Source: Bacillus sp. MYb209 | GTDB taxonomy: Bacteria > Bacillota > Bacilli > Bacillales > Bacillaceae_G | Length of the DNA stretch: 64,000 bases | Direction of reading: 5' to 3' | NCBI RefSeq assembly: GCF_002975175.1 | Contig: NZ_PCNZ01000013.1 | Span: forward strand, 54,958 to 118,957 | In this document: one piece after another, positions 26,205 to 35,403 of the stretch | Numbering within the stretch: position 1 is the stretch's first letter | Layout of the letters: each line of letters begins with the position of its first letter | Made by a program: the position numbers and the translations under genes | The notes under the pieces: model-generated | Database searches by the model: none | Told to the model about the DNA's origin: nothing | Seen by the model: the letters and a program-made list of their open reading frames with translations, nothing else

Positions 26205-27626
26205 TTGAGGGGAAAAGTTGTGATCATCGGCGGTGGCATCACAGGATTAACAACAATGTATAACTTACAAAAAGAAATTCGTGAAAAAAACTTGCCGATA
26301 GATGCATTGCTTATAGAAGCGTCTGGTAAACTTGGTGGGAAAATTCAAACCGTGCAAAAAGATGGATTTACAATTGAACGTGGCCCTGATTCCTTCTTAG
26401 CAAGAAAAAAGAGTGCAGCTAAATTAGTGAAAGAATTAGGACTTGATGCTGAACTTGTAAATAATGCGACTGGTCAATCGTTCGTTCTCGTAAACAATCG
26501 GCTACATAAAATGCCGAGCGGTTCAATGATGGGAATTCCAACGCAAATTACGCCGTTTCTCTTTTCCGGATTGTTCTCCCCAATTGGTAAATTAAGAGCT
26601 GGTTTTGACTTGTTAATGCCTAGATCAAAACCAGTTTCTGATCAATCACTCGGGCAGTTTTTCAGGCATCGTCTTGGAAATGAAGTCGTTGAAAATTTAA
26701 TTGAGCCATTATTATCTGGTATTTATGCAGGGGATATTGATGAAATGAGTTTAATGTCAACATTCCCTCAAATTTATCAAATTGAACAGGAGCACCGTAG
26801 TATTTCACTCGGTATGCGTACGCTCGCTCCAAAACAAGAGAAGGCTGAAATGAAAAAGGGAATCTTTAAAACTGTGAAAACCGGTTTAGAATCTATAGTA
26901 GAATCTCTTGAAGTGAAGATTCCTAATGATATGGTAATGAAGGGAACTCGTATTGAAAAAGTTGCAAAACTTGGTGATAGTTATACGATTACTCTTAGTA
27001 ACGGAAAAGAAATGGAAGCAGATGCGATTGTAGTTGCAGCACCGCATAAAGTATTACCGTCTATGTTTGCGCAGTACAAGCAGTTTCGTTTCTTCCGTAA
27101 CATTCCGTCTACATCAGTTGCAAACGTGGCACTCGCTTTCCCGAAGTCTGCAATTCAGCGTGATATTGATGGTACCGGATTTGTCGTATCAAGAAATAGT
27201 GATTACACGATTACAGCGTGTACGTGGACACATAAAAAATGGCCACATACAACGCCAGAAGGAAAAACGCTTCTTCGCTGTTACGTCGGACGCCCAGGTG
27301 ATGAAGCGATTGTCGAACAAACGGACGAAGAAATTGTGCAGCTCGTATTAGAAGACTTACAAAAGACAATGGATATTACAGAGGATCCAGAGTTTACAAT
27401 TGTAAGCCGATGGAAAGAAGCGATGCCTCAATATACAGTAGGCCATAAGGAGCGAATGCAGAAGCTCACAACATTTATGGAGGAAGAATTGCCAGGTGTG
27501 TATTTGGCAGGTAGTTCTTACGCTGGTTCTGGTCTTCCGGCTTGTATTGAGCAAGGTGAGAGAGCGGCACAGCGTGTGTTATCTCATTTAGAGAAAGTAA
27601 TTGGAACCGAATTAGTCGCACATTAA
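26205..27626 (+). CDS. hemY: HemY/CgoX, coproporphyrinogen III oxidase (FAD)
   Basis: A 473-residue flavoprotein of the protoporphyrinogen oxidase family, which in Firmicutes oxidises coproporphyrinogen III to coproporphyrin III. The FAD dinucleotide motif is VVIIGGGITGLTTMYNL (about 5-21), followed by GKLGGKIQTV and ERGPDSFL. The C-terminal FAD-contact stretch is VYLAGSSYAGSGLPACIEQG. It starts at TTG with AAAGGGGGAG upstream. A strong terminator closes the operon. Confidence 0.94.
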   Translation: MRGKVVIIGGGITGLTTMYNLQKEIREKNLPIDALLIEASGKLGGKIQTVQKDGFTIERGPDSFLARKKSAAKLVKELGLDAELVNNATGQSFVLVNNRLHKMPSGSMMGIPTQITPFLFSGLFSPIGKLRAGFDLLMPRSKPVSDQSLGQFFRHRLGNEVVENLIEPLLSGIYAGDIDEMSLMSTFPQIYQIEQEHRSISLGMRTLAPKQEKAEMKKGIFKTVKTGLESIVESLEVKIPNDMVMKGTRIEKVAKLGDSYTITLSNGKEMEADAIVVAAPHKVLPSMFAQYKQFRFFRNIPSTSVANVALAFPKSAIQRDIDGTGFVVSRNSDYTITACTWTHKKWPHTTPEGKTLLRCYVGRPGDEAIVEQTDEEIVQLVLEDLQKTMDITEDPEFTIVSRWKEAMPQYTVGHKERMQKLTTFMEEELPGVYLAGSSYAGSGLPACIEQGERAAQRVLSHLEKVIGTELVAH

Positions 27627-27634
27627 AATATTTC

Positions 27635-27673
27635 AAACAAAACGCCTTCAATTATATTGAAGGCGTTTTGTTT
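27635..27673 (+). terminator. hemEHY terminator
   Basis: 17-bp perfect arms with AAACAAAACGCCTTCAA at 27635-27651 and a 5-nt loop. The T tail is modest. Confidence 0.9.
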
Positions 27674-27844
27674 ATTGGATAAAATACCTGTTAGTCAATA
27701 AACCTATATAAGTTATTTTGTATTATAGTTTGAAAACTTGTAAATTAAATAAATTTTGTGTAAAACTTGTCGAAATAGCATTCTATATAACGAATCATTT
27801 GATATGATAGAAATGCTGAGAAAATATGAAATAGGGAGAGGAAA

Positions 27845-30211
27845 ATGGCTGTGAAGAAATTGTTAAGTATCTTTTTATCATTATTGCTATTGCTTCCATT
27901 TACTGGAACTTTAGCGCAGGCGGAAGAAACTACTTCTATGTCAGTAGAAAAAGCAATTCAAGTATTCAAGCAGCAAGGGAAAACGAAGGGGATAGTGGAA
28001 GGATATATCGTTGGATATACGCAAAGTCCTTCTAAGTACACAAAGGATCCGGCTAAGTTTGACGACACAAATGTGGCAATTGCCGATTCGCCAAACGAAA
28101 CGAATCCAGACAAGATCATGCCTGTTCAGTTGCCAAAAGGCGATGTGAGATCGGCAGTAAATGTGAAAGATCACCCTGAAAATATCGGGAAGAAAGTTAG
28201 GTTGACAGGGACGCTTGAATTATATTTTAGTAGCCCAGGTTTAAAATCAGTAACAGCTCATAAGTTTCAAGGGGAAGAACAAAACCGTGTTAGCGATGTA
28301 GTAGCATCACCAAATGGCGGGGAAGTTGCTAAAGGAACAGCAGTAACATTAACAACGAACACAGAAGGAGCAACAATCTACTATACGTTAGATGGCTCTA
28401 ATCCTACAAATAAAAGCGTTCGCTATAACGGACAAATTGTAGTGAATGAAAATAGTGTAGTGAAAGCAATCGCAGAAAAAGAAGGGCTTACTTCTTCAGC
28501 GATTTCAACATTTTCATTTATAATCGTAACAAATGAACCAGTTCGTATTCATGATATTCAAGGGAAATCACATATTTCTCCTTACAATGGGAAGAAAGTA
28601 AATAATGTGGAAGGCGTTGTCACAGCGCTTGATAAAAATGGTTTTTATATAGAAGATAATCAGCCGGATAATGATCCAGCTACTTCAGAAGGTATTTACG
28701 TATACAAAAAAGATGCGAATGTAGCGGTAGGAGATCTTATTCAAGTTGATGGAGAAGTAGAAGAATATGTTGGACCTGGATATGCAGAACGTTTTGAAAC
28801 AGACTTAACGACGACTGAAATTAAGGCGAGTCGCATTGCTGTAATCGCAAAAGATCAACCTTTACCAGCACCGATTGTACTAGGAGAAAACGGTGTGAAA
28901 ATCCCTGATCAAATTATCGATAATGATGCATTCGGTTTATTTGATCCAAATGAAGATGCAATCGATTTTTATGAAAGTGTAGAAGGTATGCGTGTTACGA
29001 TGCCAGCGCCAAAAATTATCGCTCCTCAGAAAAACGGAAATTTATATGTAACAGTAAAAAATGGCGGAGATAAAGTAGTAACGAAATATGGTACACCGCT
29101 TTTAGATGAAAACCAATTAAACCCTGAACGTCTTTCTGTAAAGGTACCTCGTGATTATGTCGCGAAAGTAGGCGATACGTTCACTGGAGATATAACGGGA
29201 GTAGTAGGATATGACTACGGTTCATACCGCATTTCGCCAGTAACGGAATTACCATCTGCAGTAGACGGTGGATTTAAGCAAGTAGGGGCAAATATTCAGC
29301 CGCGTCTTGATAAGTTAACAGTTGCTACATATAATATTGAAAACTTCTCAGCGAATAAAAAAGAAACATCAGATGAGAAAGTAAAAGCGTTAGCTTATTC
29401 TATTAAATACAATTTAAAAATGCCAGATATTATCGGTGTAGAGGAAATGCAAGATAATAATGGATCGATTAATGACGGAACAACAGATGCTTCTTTAAGT
29501 GCAAAACGTATTATTGATGCAGTTTTAGAAATTCGTGGACCGAAGTATGAGTATGTAGAAATTGCGCCAAGCAACAATCAAGACGGAGGAGCACCAGGAG
29601 CTAATATTCGCGTCGGTTTCTTCTATAATCCATCACGTGTGAAATTAGCGACAGTACCGAAGTTACTAGATAAAAATGTAGTCCGCATCGGAGACGAAAA
29701 TCCATTATTTGAAAGTACACGTAAACCGTTAGCAGCAGAATTTACATTCCAAGGACAAAACGTCGTTGTTGTTGCAAATCACTTAAACTCAAAATTAGGA
29801 GATGCAACGCCATTTGGAAAAGTGCAGCCGCTCGTATTAAAGAGTGAAGAAAAACGAGTTCAATTAGCACAAGAAGTGAATCATTTCGTACAAGGTATTC
29901 AAGAAAAGAATACGAATGCGCCAGTTGTTGTATTAGGTGATATGAATGACTTTGAATTCTCTAAACCACTAGAAGCATTGCAAGGAACAATCTTAAAAGA
30001 TATGTTAAACACAGTGCCGAAAGAGAACCGCTACACGTACATTCATGAAGGAAATGCACAAGTGCTAGATCATATTTTAGTAACGAATAACATCGCACCG
30101 CACACAATTGTAGACCCTGTACACTTAAACTCAAACATTATGAAAGAACATGGACGCGTAAGTGACCACGATCCAGTACTTGCTCAAATTGATTTGAAGA
30201 AGGCTTCTTAA
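27845..30211 (+). CDS. Large secreted nuclease (EEP family)
   Basis: A 788-residue exported protein with a signal peptide cleaved after AQA (about residue 26). It has an OB-like domain (about 30-145), a chitobiase-like beta domain (about 150-228, YYTLDGSNPTNKS), a second OB-like region (235-480), and a C-terminal endonuclease/exonuclease/phosphatase domain from about 494: ATYNIENFS, GVEEMQDN, VVVANHLNSKLGD, VLGDMNDFE and SDHDPVLAQ. There is no sortase motif, so it is probably released. It resembles YhcR-type nucleases. It interrupts the hemY-yhgD order seen in B. subtilis. AGGGAGAGG precedes the ATG. Confidence 0.88.
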   Translation: MAVKKLLSIFLSLLLLLPFTGTLAQAEETTSMSVEKAIQVFKQQGKTKGIVEGYIVGYTQSPSKYTKDPAKFDDTNVAIADSPNETNPDKIMPVQLPKGDVRSAVNVKDHPENIGKKVRLTGTLELYFSSPGLKSVTAHKFQGEEQNRVSDVVASPNGGEVAKGTAVTLTTNTEGATIYYTLDGSNPTNKSVRYNGQIVVNENSVVKAIAEKEGLTSSAISTFSFIIVTNEPVRIHDIQGKSHISPYNGKKVNNVEGVVTALDKNGFYIEDNQPDNDPATSEGIYVYKKDANVAVGDLIQVDGEVEEYVGPGYAERFETDLTTTEIKASRIAVIAKDQPLPAPIVLGENGVKIPDQIIDNDAFGLFDPNEDAIDFYESVEGMRVTMPAPKIIAPQKNGNLYVTVKNGGDKVVTKYGTPLLDENQLNPERLSVKVPRDYVAKVGDTFTGDITGVVGYDYGSYRISPVTELPSAVDGGFKQVGANIQPRLDKLTVATYNIENFSANKKETSDEKVKALAYSIKYNLKMPDIIGVEEMQDNNGSINDGTTDASLSAKRIIDAVLEIRGPKYEYVEIAPSNNQDGGAPGANIRVGFFYNPSRVKLATVPKLLDKNVVRIGDENPLFESTRKPLAAEFTFQGQNVVVVANHLNSKLGDATPFGKVQPLVLKSEEKRVQLAQEVNHFVQGIQEKNTNAPVVVLGDMNDFEFSKPLEALQGTILKDMLNTVPKENRYTYIHEGNAQVLDHILVTNNIAPHTIVDPVHLNSNIMKEHGRVSDHDPVLAQIDLKKAS

Positions 30212-30218
30212 AGTAGGG

Positions 30219-30248
30219 GAACGCTTAGGTAACTAAGCGTTCTTTTTT
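30219..30248 (+). terminator. Nuclease gene terminator
   Basis: GAACGCTTAG/CTAAGCGTTC with a 4-nt loop and six Ts. Confidence 0.9.
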
Positions 30249-30352
30249 GTTTTTACATCGTCATAGAATTATACAGAGGGAATTCCTTTTTTTATGATTT
30301 GGTGATAATATTAATTAAATATTCAGACTTTAAACGAGAGAGGTGTAGATAT

Positions 30353-30652
30353 ATGGTAGCACAAATAAATGGAAAATTAATGAATCAGCTTGCAATTTTT
30401 TTTAGTACAGTCGTCATGCTTCAGTTTGTAGCCGATATAACAGGGCTTACCCAGAATCTAGATAGTATGTATTACTTAATAAATACAGCAACTTCCTATG
30501 TAACGTTTAGTTTGGCGGTTATTTTTACTTTAATAGGTGCAAGAAGAGAATTAAGTAAATATGCAATTATTTCATTATGTTTAGTGGTAGCTATTAAAGC
30601 AATTTACTTTGCGGCTGTTGTTATTTTGTGGGGATTGGCTGGTACGCCGTAA
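30353..30652 (+). CDS. Small membrane protein, unknown function
   Basis: From ATG 30353 with GAGAGGTG 8 nt upstream, 99 residues with three hydrophobic helices (about 10-30, 39-60 and 69-95). The start reads MVAQINGKLMNQLAIFF. No motif is recognised. It stands alone, with a terminator shared with the convergent next gene. Confidence 0.7.
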   Translation: MVAQINGKLMNQLAIFFSTVVMLQFVADITGLTQNLDSMYYLINTATSYVTFSLAVIFTLIGARRELSKYAIISLCLVVAIKAIYFAAVVILWGLAGTP

Positions 30653-30661
30653 ATGAATAGA

Positions 30662-30703
30662 AAAAACCTAATTTCCAAGATAACGTGAGAAAATTAGGTT
30701 TTT
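30662..30703. terminator. Bidirectional terminator
   Basis: 13-bp arms AAAAACCTAATTT and AAATTAGGTTTTT between two convergent genes; T runs on both strands. Confidence 0.85.
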
Positions 30704-31544
30704 ATAATGGCTGAAAAGCTTTTCTACATCGATCTCGTTTTTGAAGTCTTCTCATATATCTTTTTTTGTCCCGTTGTAATCCTTTTATGTACATGAATAA
30801 GCTGACAAGGAAGAAAAATGTACATTGTAAAATATACGGTGACATCCCGTGTAATGGTTGTTTCGGATCATATAAGTGAATAGGTGCTCCGCCTATTGTA
30901 GGGAATATTGTATTTAGCAGGACGAAAGGAATGGAAGTAGCTGCTAATGGAAATAGAAGTGCCATGTAATCCTTTTGTGACCATGTGGACGCTGCTAAAC
31001 CTAAGAGGGCCATTAAACCAGCGAATAAAAAGTTAATCCCAATATATAGATGAATATAAGTGATGGGAGAAGAGAAATATAACTCTGCGAACATTCCGTT
31101 GCCGTTTATCATGCTAGTACTGACGGTTGGATCTCCATTTGGAATTGTTAATTTGCAAAGTAATAAAGAAAGAATGAACGGTAAAGTATAAAGAAATCCA
31201 CCGCAAAAAAATGTAACGATATATTTTGTAAAGGAATACGAGAATAGGGAAATTTCCTTACTTATAAAAGCTTTGAAACCATCGGATTTATCGGAATTAT
31301 AACTTGTACTAAATGGCAAACTTGCAATAACAGGCATTAATAATAAATAAACATCCATTTCATTATTACGAAACCCGATCCATTTAAAAGCAGTTGCCAT
31401 AGCCCCATTCGCTGCGTCTCCTAAATAACGCATTACATAATAATAATGATAAATAGAAATAAGAACTAATCCACTAAACATAATAATTAAAGAAACCCGA
31501 CTACAAAAAGCTTGCCTTATATTTAAACGAAGCGCACGCATCAT
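30702..31544 (-). CDS. ABC-2-type permease-like membrane protein
   Basis: I start at the ATG at 31544 (MMRALRLNIRQAFCSRVSLI), with TGGAGGC 10 nt upstream, giving 280 residues. About six hydrophobic helices lie near 17-38, 65-85, 105-130, 160-185, 190-215 and 240-258. The N-terminal basic amphipathic helix and overall layout resemble ABC-2 permeases, but no ATPase gene is adjacent. It would need a partner encoded elsewhere. The extended frame from a GTG would overlap the ribosome binding site. Confidence 0.65.
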   Translation of the reverse strand: MMRALRLNIRQAFCSRVSLIIMFSGLVLISIYHYYYVMRYLGDAANGAMATAFKWIGFRNNEMDVYLLLMPVIASLPFSTSYNSDKSDGFKAFISKEISLFSYSFTKYIVTFFCGGFLYTLPFILSLLLCKLTIPNGDPTVSTSMINGNGMFAELYFSSPITYIHLYIGINFLFAGLMALLGLAASTWSQKDYMALLFPLAATSIPFVLLNTIFPTIGGAPIHLYDPKQPLHGMSPYILQCTFFFLVSLFMYIKGLQRDKKRYMRRLQKRDRCRKAFQPL

Positions 31545-31937
31545 GACTGAAAAAGCCTCCACTATTTTTATAAATATGTCTACTTTCTATATTACTATTA
31601 AATGTAAGGATTTTCTTGTTTTTTTATTTGTTTATTAGAAAAAGAGGGATTTTTGTGTTGTTAGGTAAGGTTTAACTGTAGAAGAAGATTGTCAGAGTGA
31701 AAGGAAAAGAGAGGACATATTGAATTCTAGTTCAGATAAAATTACGCTTTTTACGTTGAAATAAGAAAAAGGTGTTCATAAAAATTATATCTGAAGAACA
31801 TTTTTTCCTTTCCCCTTTTTTTCTGATACACTATGACAGTATTATATAGATTGACTGGAATGTTTTTGTACTGGGAATAACTAAAAAGAGAACTTGTATA
31901 GAATGTAAGCGTGTGGTAATATCAAATATGTACCGAT
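31545..31937. other. Gene-free stretch upstream of yhgD
   Basis: About 390 nt between divergent units. It must contain the promoters of the permease-like gene and of yhgD. I saw no strong hairpin, repeat or frame with a ribosome binding site. Confidence 0.5.
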
Positions 31938-31960
31938 TGACTATATTATCCAATTGGTCA
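31938..31960 (+). promoter_or_regulatory. Operator-like palindrome O1 before yhgD
   Basis: A 23-bp site beginning TGACTA and ending TTGGTCA, immediately before the yhgD Shine-Dalgarno. The same 23-bp design recurs at 32578 and 32716 before yhgE. Confidence 0.7.
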
Positions 31961-31977
31961 TTTTTGGAGGTGACGAT

Positions 31978-32550
31978 GTGGCGATAGATCGAAAACGTTC
32001 TATTATTGAAGCTGCAACAAAGTCTTTTTCAGCATTCGGTTATAAGGCGACGACGATGGATCAAGTTGCGAAGTTAGCGAATGTAGGAAAAGGAACAATT
32101 TATACTTTTTTCAAAAATAAAGAAGAACTATTTGGCGAAATTATTTCTAATTTAATTACAGAAATGAAGCAAGTTGCAGAAAATGCAATTCGTTCAGATA
32201 TTTCATTTTTTGAAAATGTACATAGAGCATTATATAGCATATTAGAATTTAGAAAAGAACATCAGCTCATGATTAAACTAATTCAAGAAGAGCGTGATAT
32301 GGGAACGAAAGAAGTACAAGAAGTGATGCAACAAGTAGATGTGGAAATCATTTCTGTCATCCAATCTTATTTAGAGATTGCGATTGAAAAAGGTGAGATT
32401 AGCAAATGTGATCCAGAAATTACAGCGTTTATTATGCTTCGCCTATACGTATCGCTTATTTTTGATTGGGAAAAAAATCATGAACCGTTAGAAAAAGAAA
32501 AAATCTCGGAATTATTCGAACTTTATTTATTAAAAGGATTGTCAAATTAA
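31978..32550 (+). CDS. yhgD: YhgD, TetR-family regulator
   Basis: A 190-residue regulator starting at GTG 31978 (MAIDRKRSIIEAATKSFS), with GGAGG 7 nt upstream. The helix-turn-helix is TTMDQVAKLANVGKGTIYTFFKNKEEL (about 24-50). The C-terminal domain is the TetR_C type seen in regulators of membrane transporters. It sits directly upstream of yhgE, as in B. subtilis. Matched palindromes before both genes argue that it represses itself and yhgE. Confidence 0.9.
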   Translation: MAIDRKRSIIEAATKSFSAFGYKATTMDQVAKLANVGKGTIYTFFKNKEELFGEIISNLITEMKQVAENAIRSDISFFENVHRALYSILEFRKEHQLMIKLIQEERDMGTKEVQEVMQQVDVEIISVIQSYLEIAIEKGEISKCDPEITAFIMLRLYVSLIFDWEKNHEPLEKEKISELFELYLLKGLSN

Positions 32551-32562
32551 GATAATCCTTTT
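32532..32562 (+). terminator. Weak terminator after yhgD
   Basis: AAAAGGATT/AATCCTTTT, overlapping the end of yhgD; short T run. Confidence 0.6.
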
Positions 32563-32577
32563 AATATTATAAAAAAA

Positions 32578-32600
32578 TGACTAATTGAACAAATTGGTCA
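32578..32600 (+). promoter_or_regulatory. Operator-like palindrome O2
   Basis: 23 bp, TGACTAATTG at one end and AATTGGTCA at the other. Located between yhgD and yhgE. Confidence 0.7.
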
Positions 32601-32715
32601 AATGTATGAGAAGGGTGGTTAAATAGTATAATCAAGTAGATGAAAATGTGCATAGTATAAATTCGGGGATAAGGCATATGTATGAACAGATATAGCCTTT
32701 TTATTTGGGTGAAAA

Positions 32716-32738
32716 TGACTAAATAGACATTTTGGTCA
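32716..32738 (+). promoter_or_regulatory. Operator-like palindrome O3 before yhgE
   Basis: 23 bp, TGACTAAAT at one end and TTTGGTCA at the other, about 10 nt before the AAAGGGGG ribosome binding site of yhgE. Confidence 0.7.
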
Positions 32739-32760
32739 TTTTTAAAAAGGGGGATAAATT

Positions 32761-35364
32761 ATGAAATGGCATAAGTTGCTTAGTAAAGAATTTGCAGAGA
32801 TTATAAAAAGTAAAAAAATATTAATCCCAATCATTGCGGTTTTATTTGTACCGATTTTATATGCGGGTATGTTTTTATGGGCCTTTTGGGATCCGTATGA
32901 ACAGCTAGATGACTTGCCAGTTGCGGTAGTCAATTTAGATAAAGGTGCAGAACTTGATGGGAAACCAATTGAGGTCGGGAAAGGGCTCGTTGATAACTTA
33001 AAAGATAATAAAAGTTTTAAATGGGAATTTGTAAGTGAAAAAGAAGCGAAAGAGGGAATGGAAGGCAGAAAGTATTACATGTTAGTACGTATTCCAGATG
33101 ACTTCTCAAGTAACGCTACAACGTTATTAAAAGACGATCCGAAACCATTAAACTTAGAATATATTCCAAATGAAAGTTTAAACTTCTTATCTTCACAAAT
33201 TGGCGGAACAGCAATTGAAAAAATTAAAGGTGAAGTATCAAGCACGTTAACAAAAACATATGCAGAGAAAATGTTTGATTCTATTAAAGACGTCTCAAAA
33301 GGATTAGCAGATGGAGCGGATGGAGCAAATAAGTTACATGATGGAGCTAGTGAGTTGCATGATGGATCAAGTAAAGTGACGGACGGACTTTATACGCTGC
33401 AAGGGAAATCTGGGGAGATGAAGGATGGAGTAGGGAAATTACAAGATGGATCTGGGAAAGTGACAGCAGGTTTAGATATATTAAATAGCAAAACAGGTGA
33501 GATGCAGACCGGCGTTGGGAAATTACAAGATGGATCTGGGAAAGTGACAGCAGGTTTAAATACGTTAAATAGCAAAACGGGCGAGATGCAAAAAGGAATT
33601 GGCGAATTACGTGATGGATCTGAAAAAGTGACCGGCGGTTTGAACACATTGGTAAGTAAATCAGGTGAATTAAAAACAGGAACAACGGACCTATCAAATG
33701 GTATGGAAAAACTTGTTGGAGGACAAGGACAATTAGAAAAAGGGTCTCAAGAGATTCAAAAGGGTTTGCAGGAGTTAAATATTAAAGTGGAAAATTCTGT
33801 TGCAGGCTTAGAGGAAATGCAGTCGAAAGTTCCTACTATATTAAATACGGTAAATCAGAAAATAGATGGGGCTGGAGAAAATGTAAATCAGTTAAATGAA
33901 TTTACTCAATCAACAGCAGGAGATGCAAAAAATGCAGCGCAAGATGTAGCGAATTTGCAAAAGCAAATCGAGAGTTTACCAAAAGAATATCAAGAGCAGT
34001 TACAACCATTTATAACAAGTGCGGTAAAAAGTACAGCGACGGTGCAACAGAAAGCCATTGGAGTAGCAGGTGGAACAAATAAATTAAATGAAGAAGTAAA
34101 ACAATTAAAAGGTGAAATAAATCAAACAACAAGTGATGCGCAAAACAATCTACCAAATCTAAAAGAGTTGAAAACTTTAACTGGTGGTATTACGAAACTA
34201 ACGAACGCACAAAACGAATTTGTTAGTCAGTTTCATAGACTTGGTGAAGGTTTAGGTAATGCAAAAGTAGGTACTGATAAATTGAAAGAAGGATCAGGTC
34301 AATTAATTGATGGAGTAACTCAATTACAAAGTGGATCAGGAAAAGTAACCGCAGGCTTAGGCCAATTATCTGTAGGAGCGAGTCAAATGTCAGGCGGTAT
34401 AATGCAATTGGCAGATGGATCTAACCAAGTAACTGGCGGTTTAGGCACATTATCTGTAGGCGCAAATCAAATGGCAGGTGGCATAACGCAATTAGCAAAT
34501 GGTTCCGGCCAAGTCACAACAGGCTTAGGCACATTATCAACTGGCTCAACCCAACTAATCGACGGAGTAAATAAACTAGCAGACGGATCAGGAAGAGTGA
34601 CAGATGGACTAGTGAAAGTAAATGATGGTTCAGGTGAACTTGCTGAGAAACTTGGTGAAGGGGCAGAAAAAACAGGTGAAGTAAAAGGAACGGATAAAAC
34701 GTATGATATGTTTGCAAGCCCTGTAAAAGTGAAGACGGAGAAAATGGCGGAAGTCCCAAACTACGGAACTGGATTTACGCCGTACTTCTTATCACTCGGT
34801 TTATTCGTTGGGGCATTACTATTATCTATCGTATACCCATTACGCGATACAGTCGGCGTTCCGAAATCAGGATTCAGCTGGTTTATTAGTAAGTTTGGTG
34901 TTTTACTATCAGTCGGTATTATTCAAGCAATAGTAGCAGATGTCATATTACTGTTCGGATTAGGTGTAGAAGTACAAAGCATCCCATACTTCATACTCTT
35001 TAGCATTGTTACAAGTGTAGCGTTCATCGCATTAATTCAATGTTTAGTAACAGCATTTGGTGATGCGGGCCGTTTCATTGCGATCTTAACATTAATTATG
35101 CAGCTTACAACTAGCGCTGGAACATTCCCACTAGAGTTGATTCCGAAGTATTTACAACCCTTTAATGCTTGGCTACCAATGACATACTCTGTATCAGGAC
35201 TTAAAGCAGTCGTATCAAGCGGTGATTTTAACTTCATGTGGCAAAATATAGGGATACTAATGATCTTTATCGTTTTATTATCACTTGGAACAATTGCTTC
35301 ATTAACTTGGATGCACAAACGACAATTTAGAAATGTTGCTGAAAATCAATCAATTGAAGCTTAA
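32761..35364 (+). CDS. yhgE: YhgE/Pip-family membrane protein
   Basis: An 867-residue protein with one N-terminal helix (about 19-42), a very long external region, and about six C-terminal helices (about 670-850). The family includes phage infection protein Pip and resembles ABC-2 permeases and EsaA. The external part contains many repeats with DGS-x-x-VT-x-GL, in exact 28-residue periods near 223-306 and again near 515-640, separated by a helical segment. AAAGGGGGATAAAT precedes the ATG. Regulated by YhgD by context. Confidence 0.9.
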   Translation: MKWHKLLSKEFAEIIKSKKILIPIIAVLFVPILYAGMFLWAFWDPYEQLDDLPVAVVNLDKGAELDGKPIEVGKGLVDNLKDNKSFKWEFVSEKEAKEGMEGRKYYMLVRIPDDFSSNATTLLKDDPKPLNLEYIPNESLNFLSSQIGGTAIEKIKGEVSSTLTKTYAEKMFDSIKDVSKGLADGADGANKLHDGASELHDGSSKVTDGLYTLQGKSGEMKDGVGKLQDGSGKVTAGLDILNSKTGEMQTGVGKLQDGSGKVTAGLNTLNSKTGEMQKGIGELRDGSEKVTGGLNTLVSKSGELKTGTTDLSNGMEKLVGGQGQLEKGSQEIQKGLQELNIKVENSVAGLEEMQSKVPTILNTVNQKIDGAGENVNQLNEFTQSTAGDAKNAAQDVANLQKQIESLPKEYQEQLQPFITSAVKSTATVQQKAIGVAGGTNKLNEEVKQLKGEINQTTSDAQNNLPNLKELKTLTGGITKLTNAQNEFVSQFHRLGEGLGNAKVGTDKLKEGSGQLIDGVTQLQSGSGKVTAGLGQLSVGASQMSGGIMQLADGSNQVTGGLGTLSVGANQMAGGITQLANGSGQVTTGLGTLSTGSTQLIDGVNKLADGSGRVTDGLVKVNDGSGELAEKLGEGAEKTGEVKGTDKTYDMFASPVKVKTEKMAEVPNYGTGFTPYFLSLGLFVGALLLSIVYPLRDTVGVPKSGFSWFISKFGVLLSVGIIQAIVADVILLFGLGVEVQSIPYFILFSIVTSVAFIALIQCLVTAFGDAGRFIAILTLIMQLTTSAGTFPLELIPKYLQPFNAWLPMTYSVSGLKAVVSSGDFNFMWQNIGILMIFIVLLSLGTIASLTWMHKRQFRNVAENQSIEA
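33427..33678 (+). repeat. Three tandem 84-bp repeats inside yhgE
   Basis: Units at 33427, 33511 and 33595 encode GVGKLQDGSGKVTAGLDILN and variants, 28 codons each. The first two are nearly identical at DNA level, the third has drifted. Confidence 0.85.
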
Positions 35365-35375
35365 ATAAGGAAAAT

Positions 35376-35403
35376 AAAAAGACACCGAAATGGTGCCTTT
35401 TTT
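35376..35403. terminator. Bidirectional terminator
   Basis: AAAAAGACACC pairs with GGTGCCTTTTTT around a short loop, between convergent yhgE and the next gene. Confidence 0.8.

Noticed and set aside
34514-34759. Antisense frames inside the yhgE repeats
   Set aside because: They are shadows of the repetitive coding strand and have no start signals.
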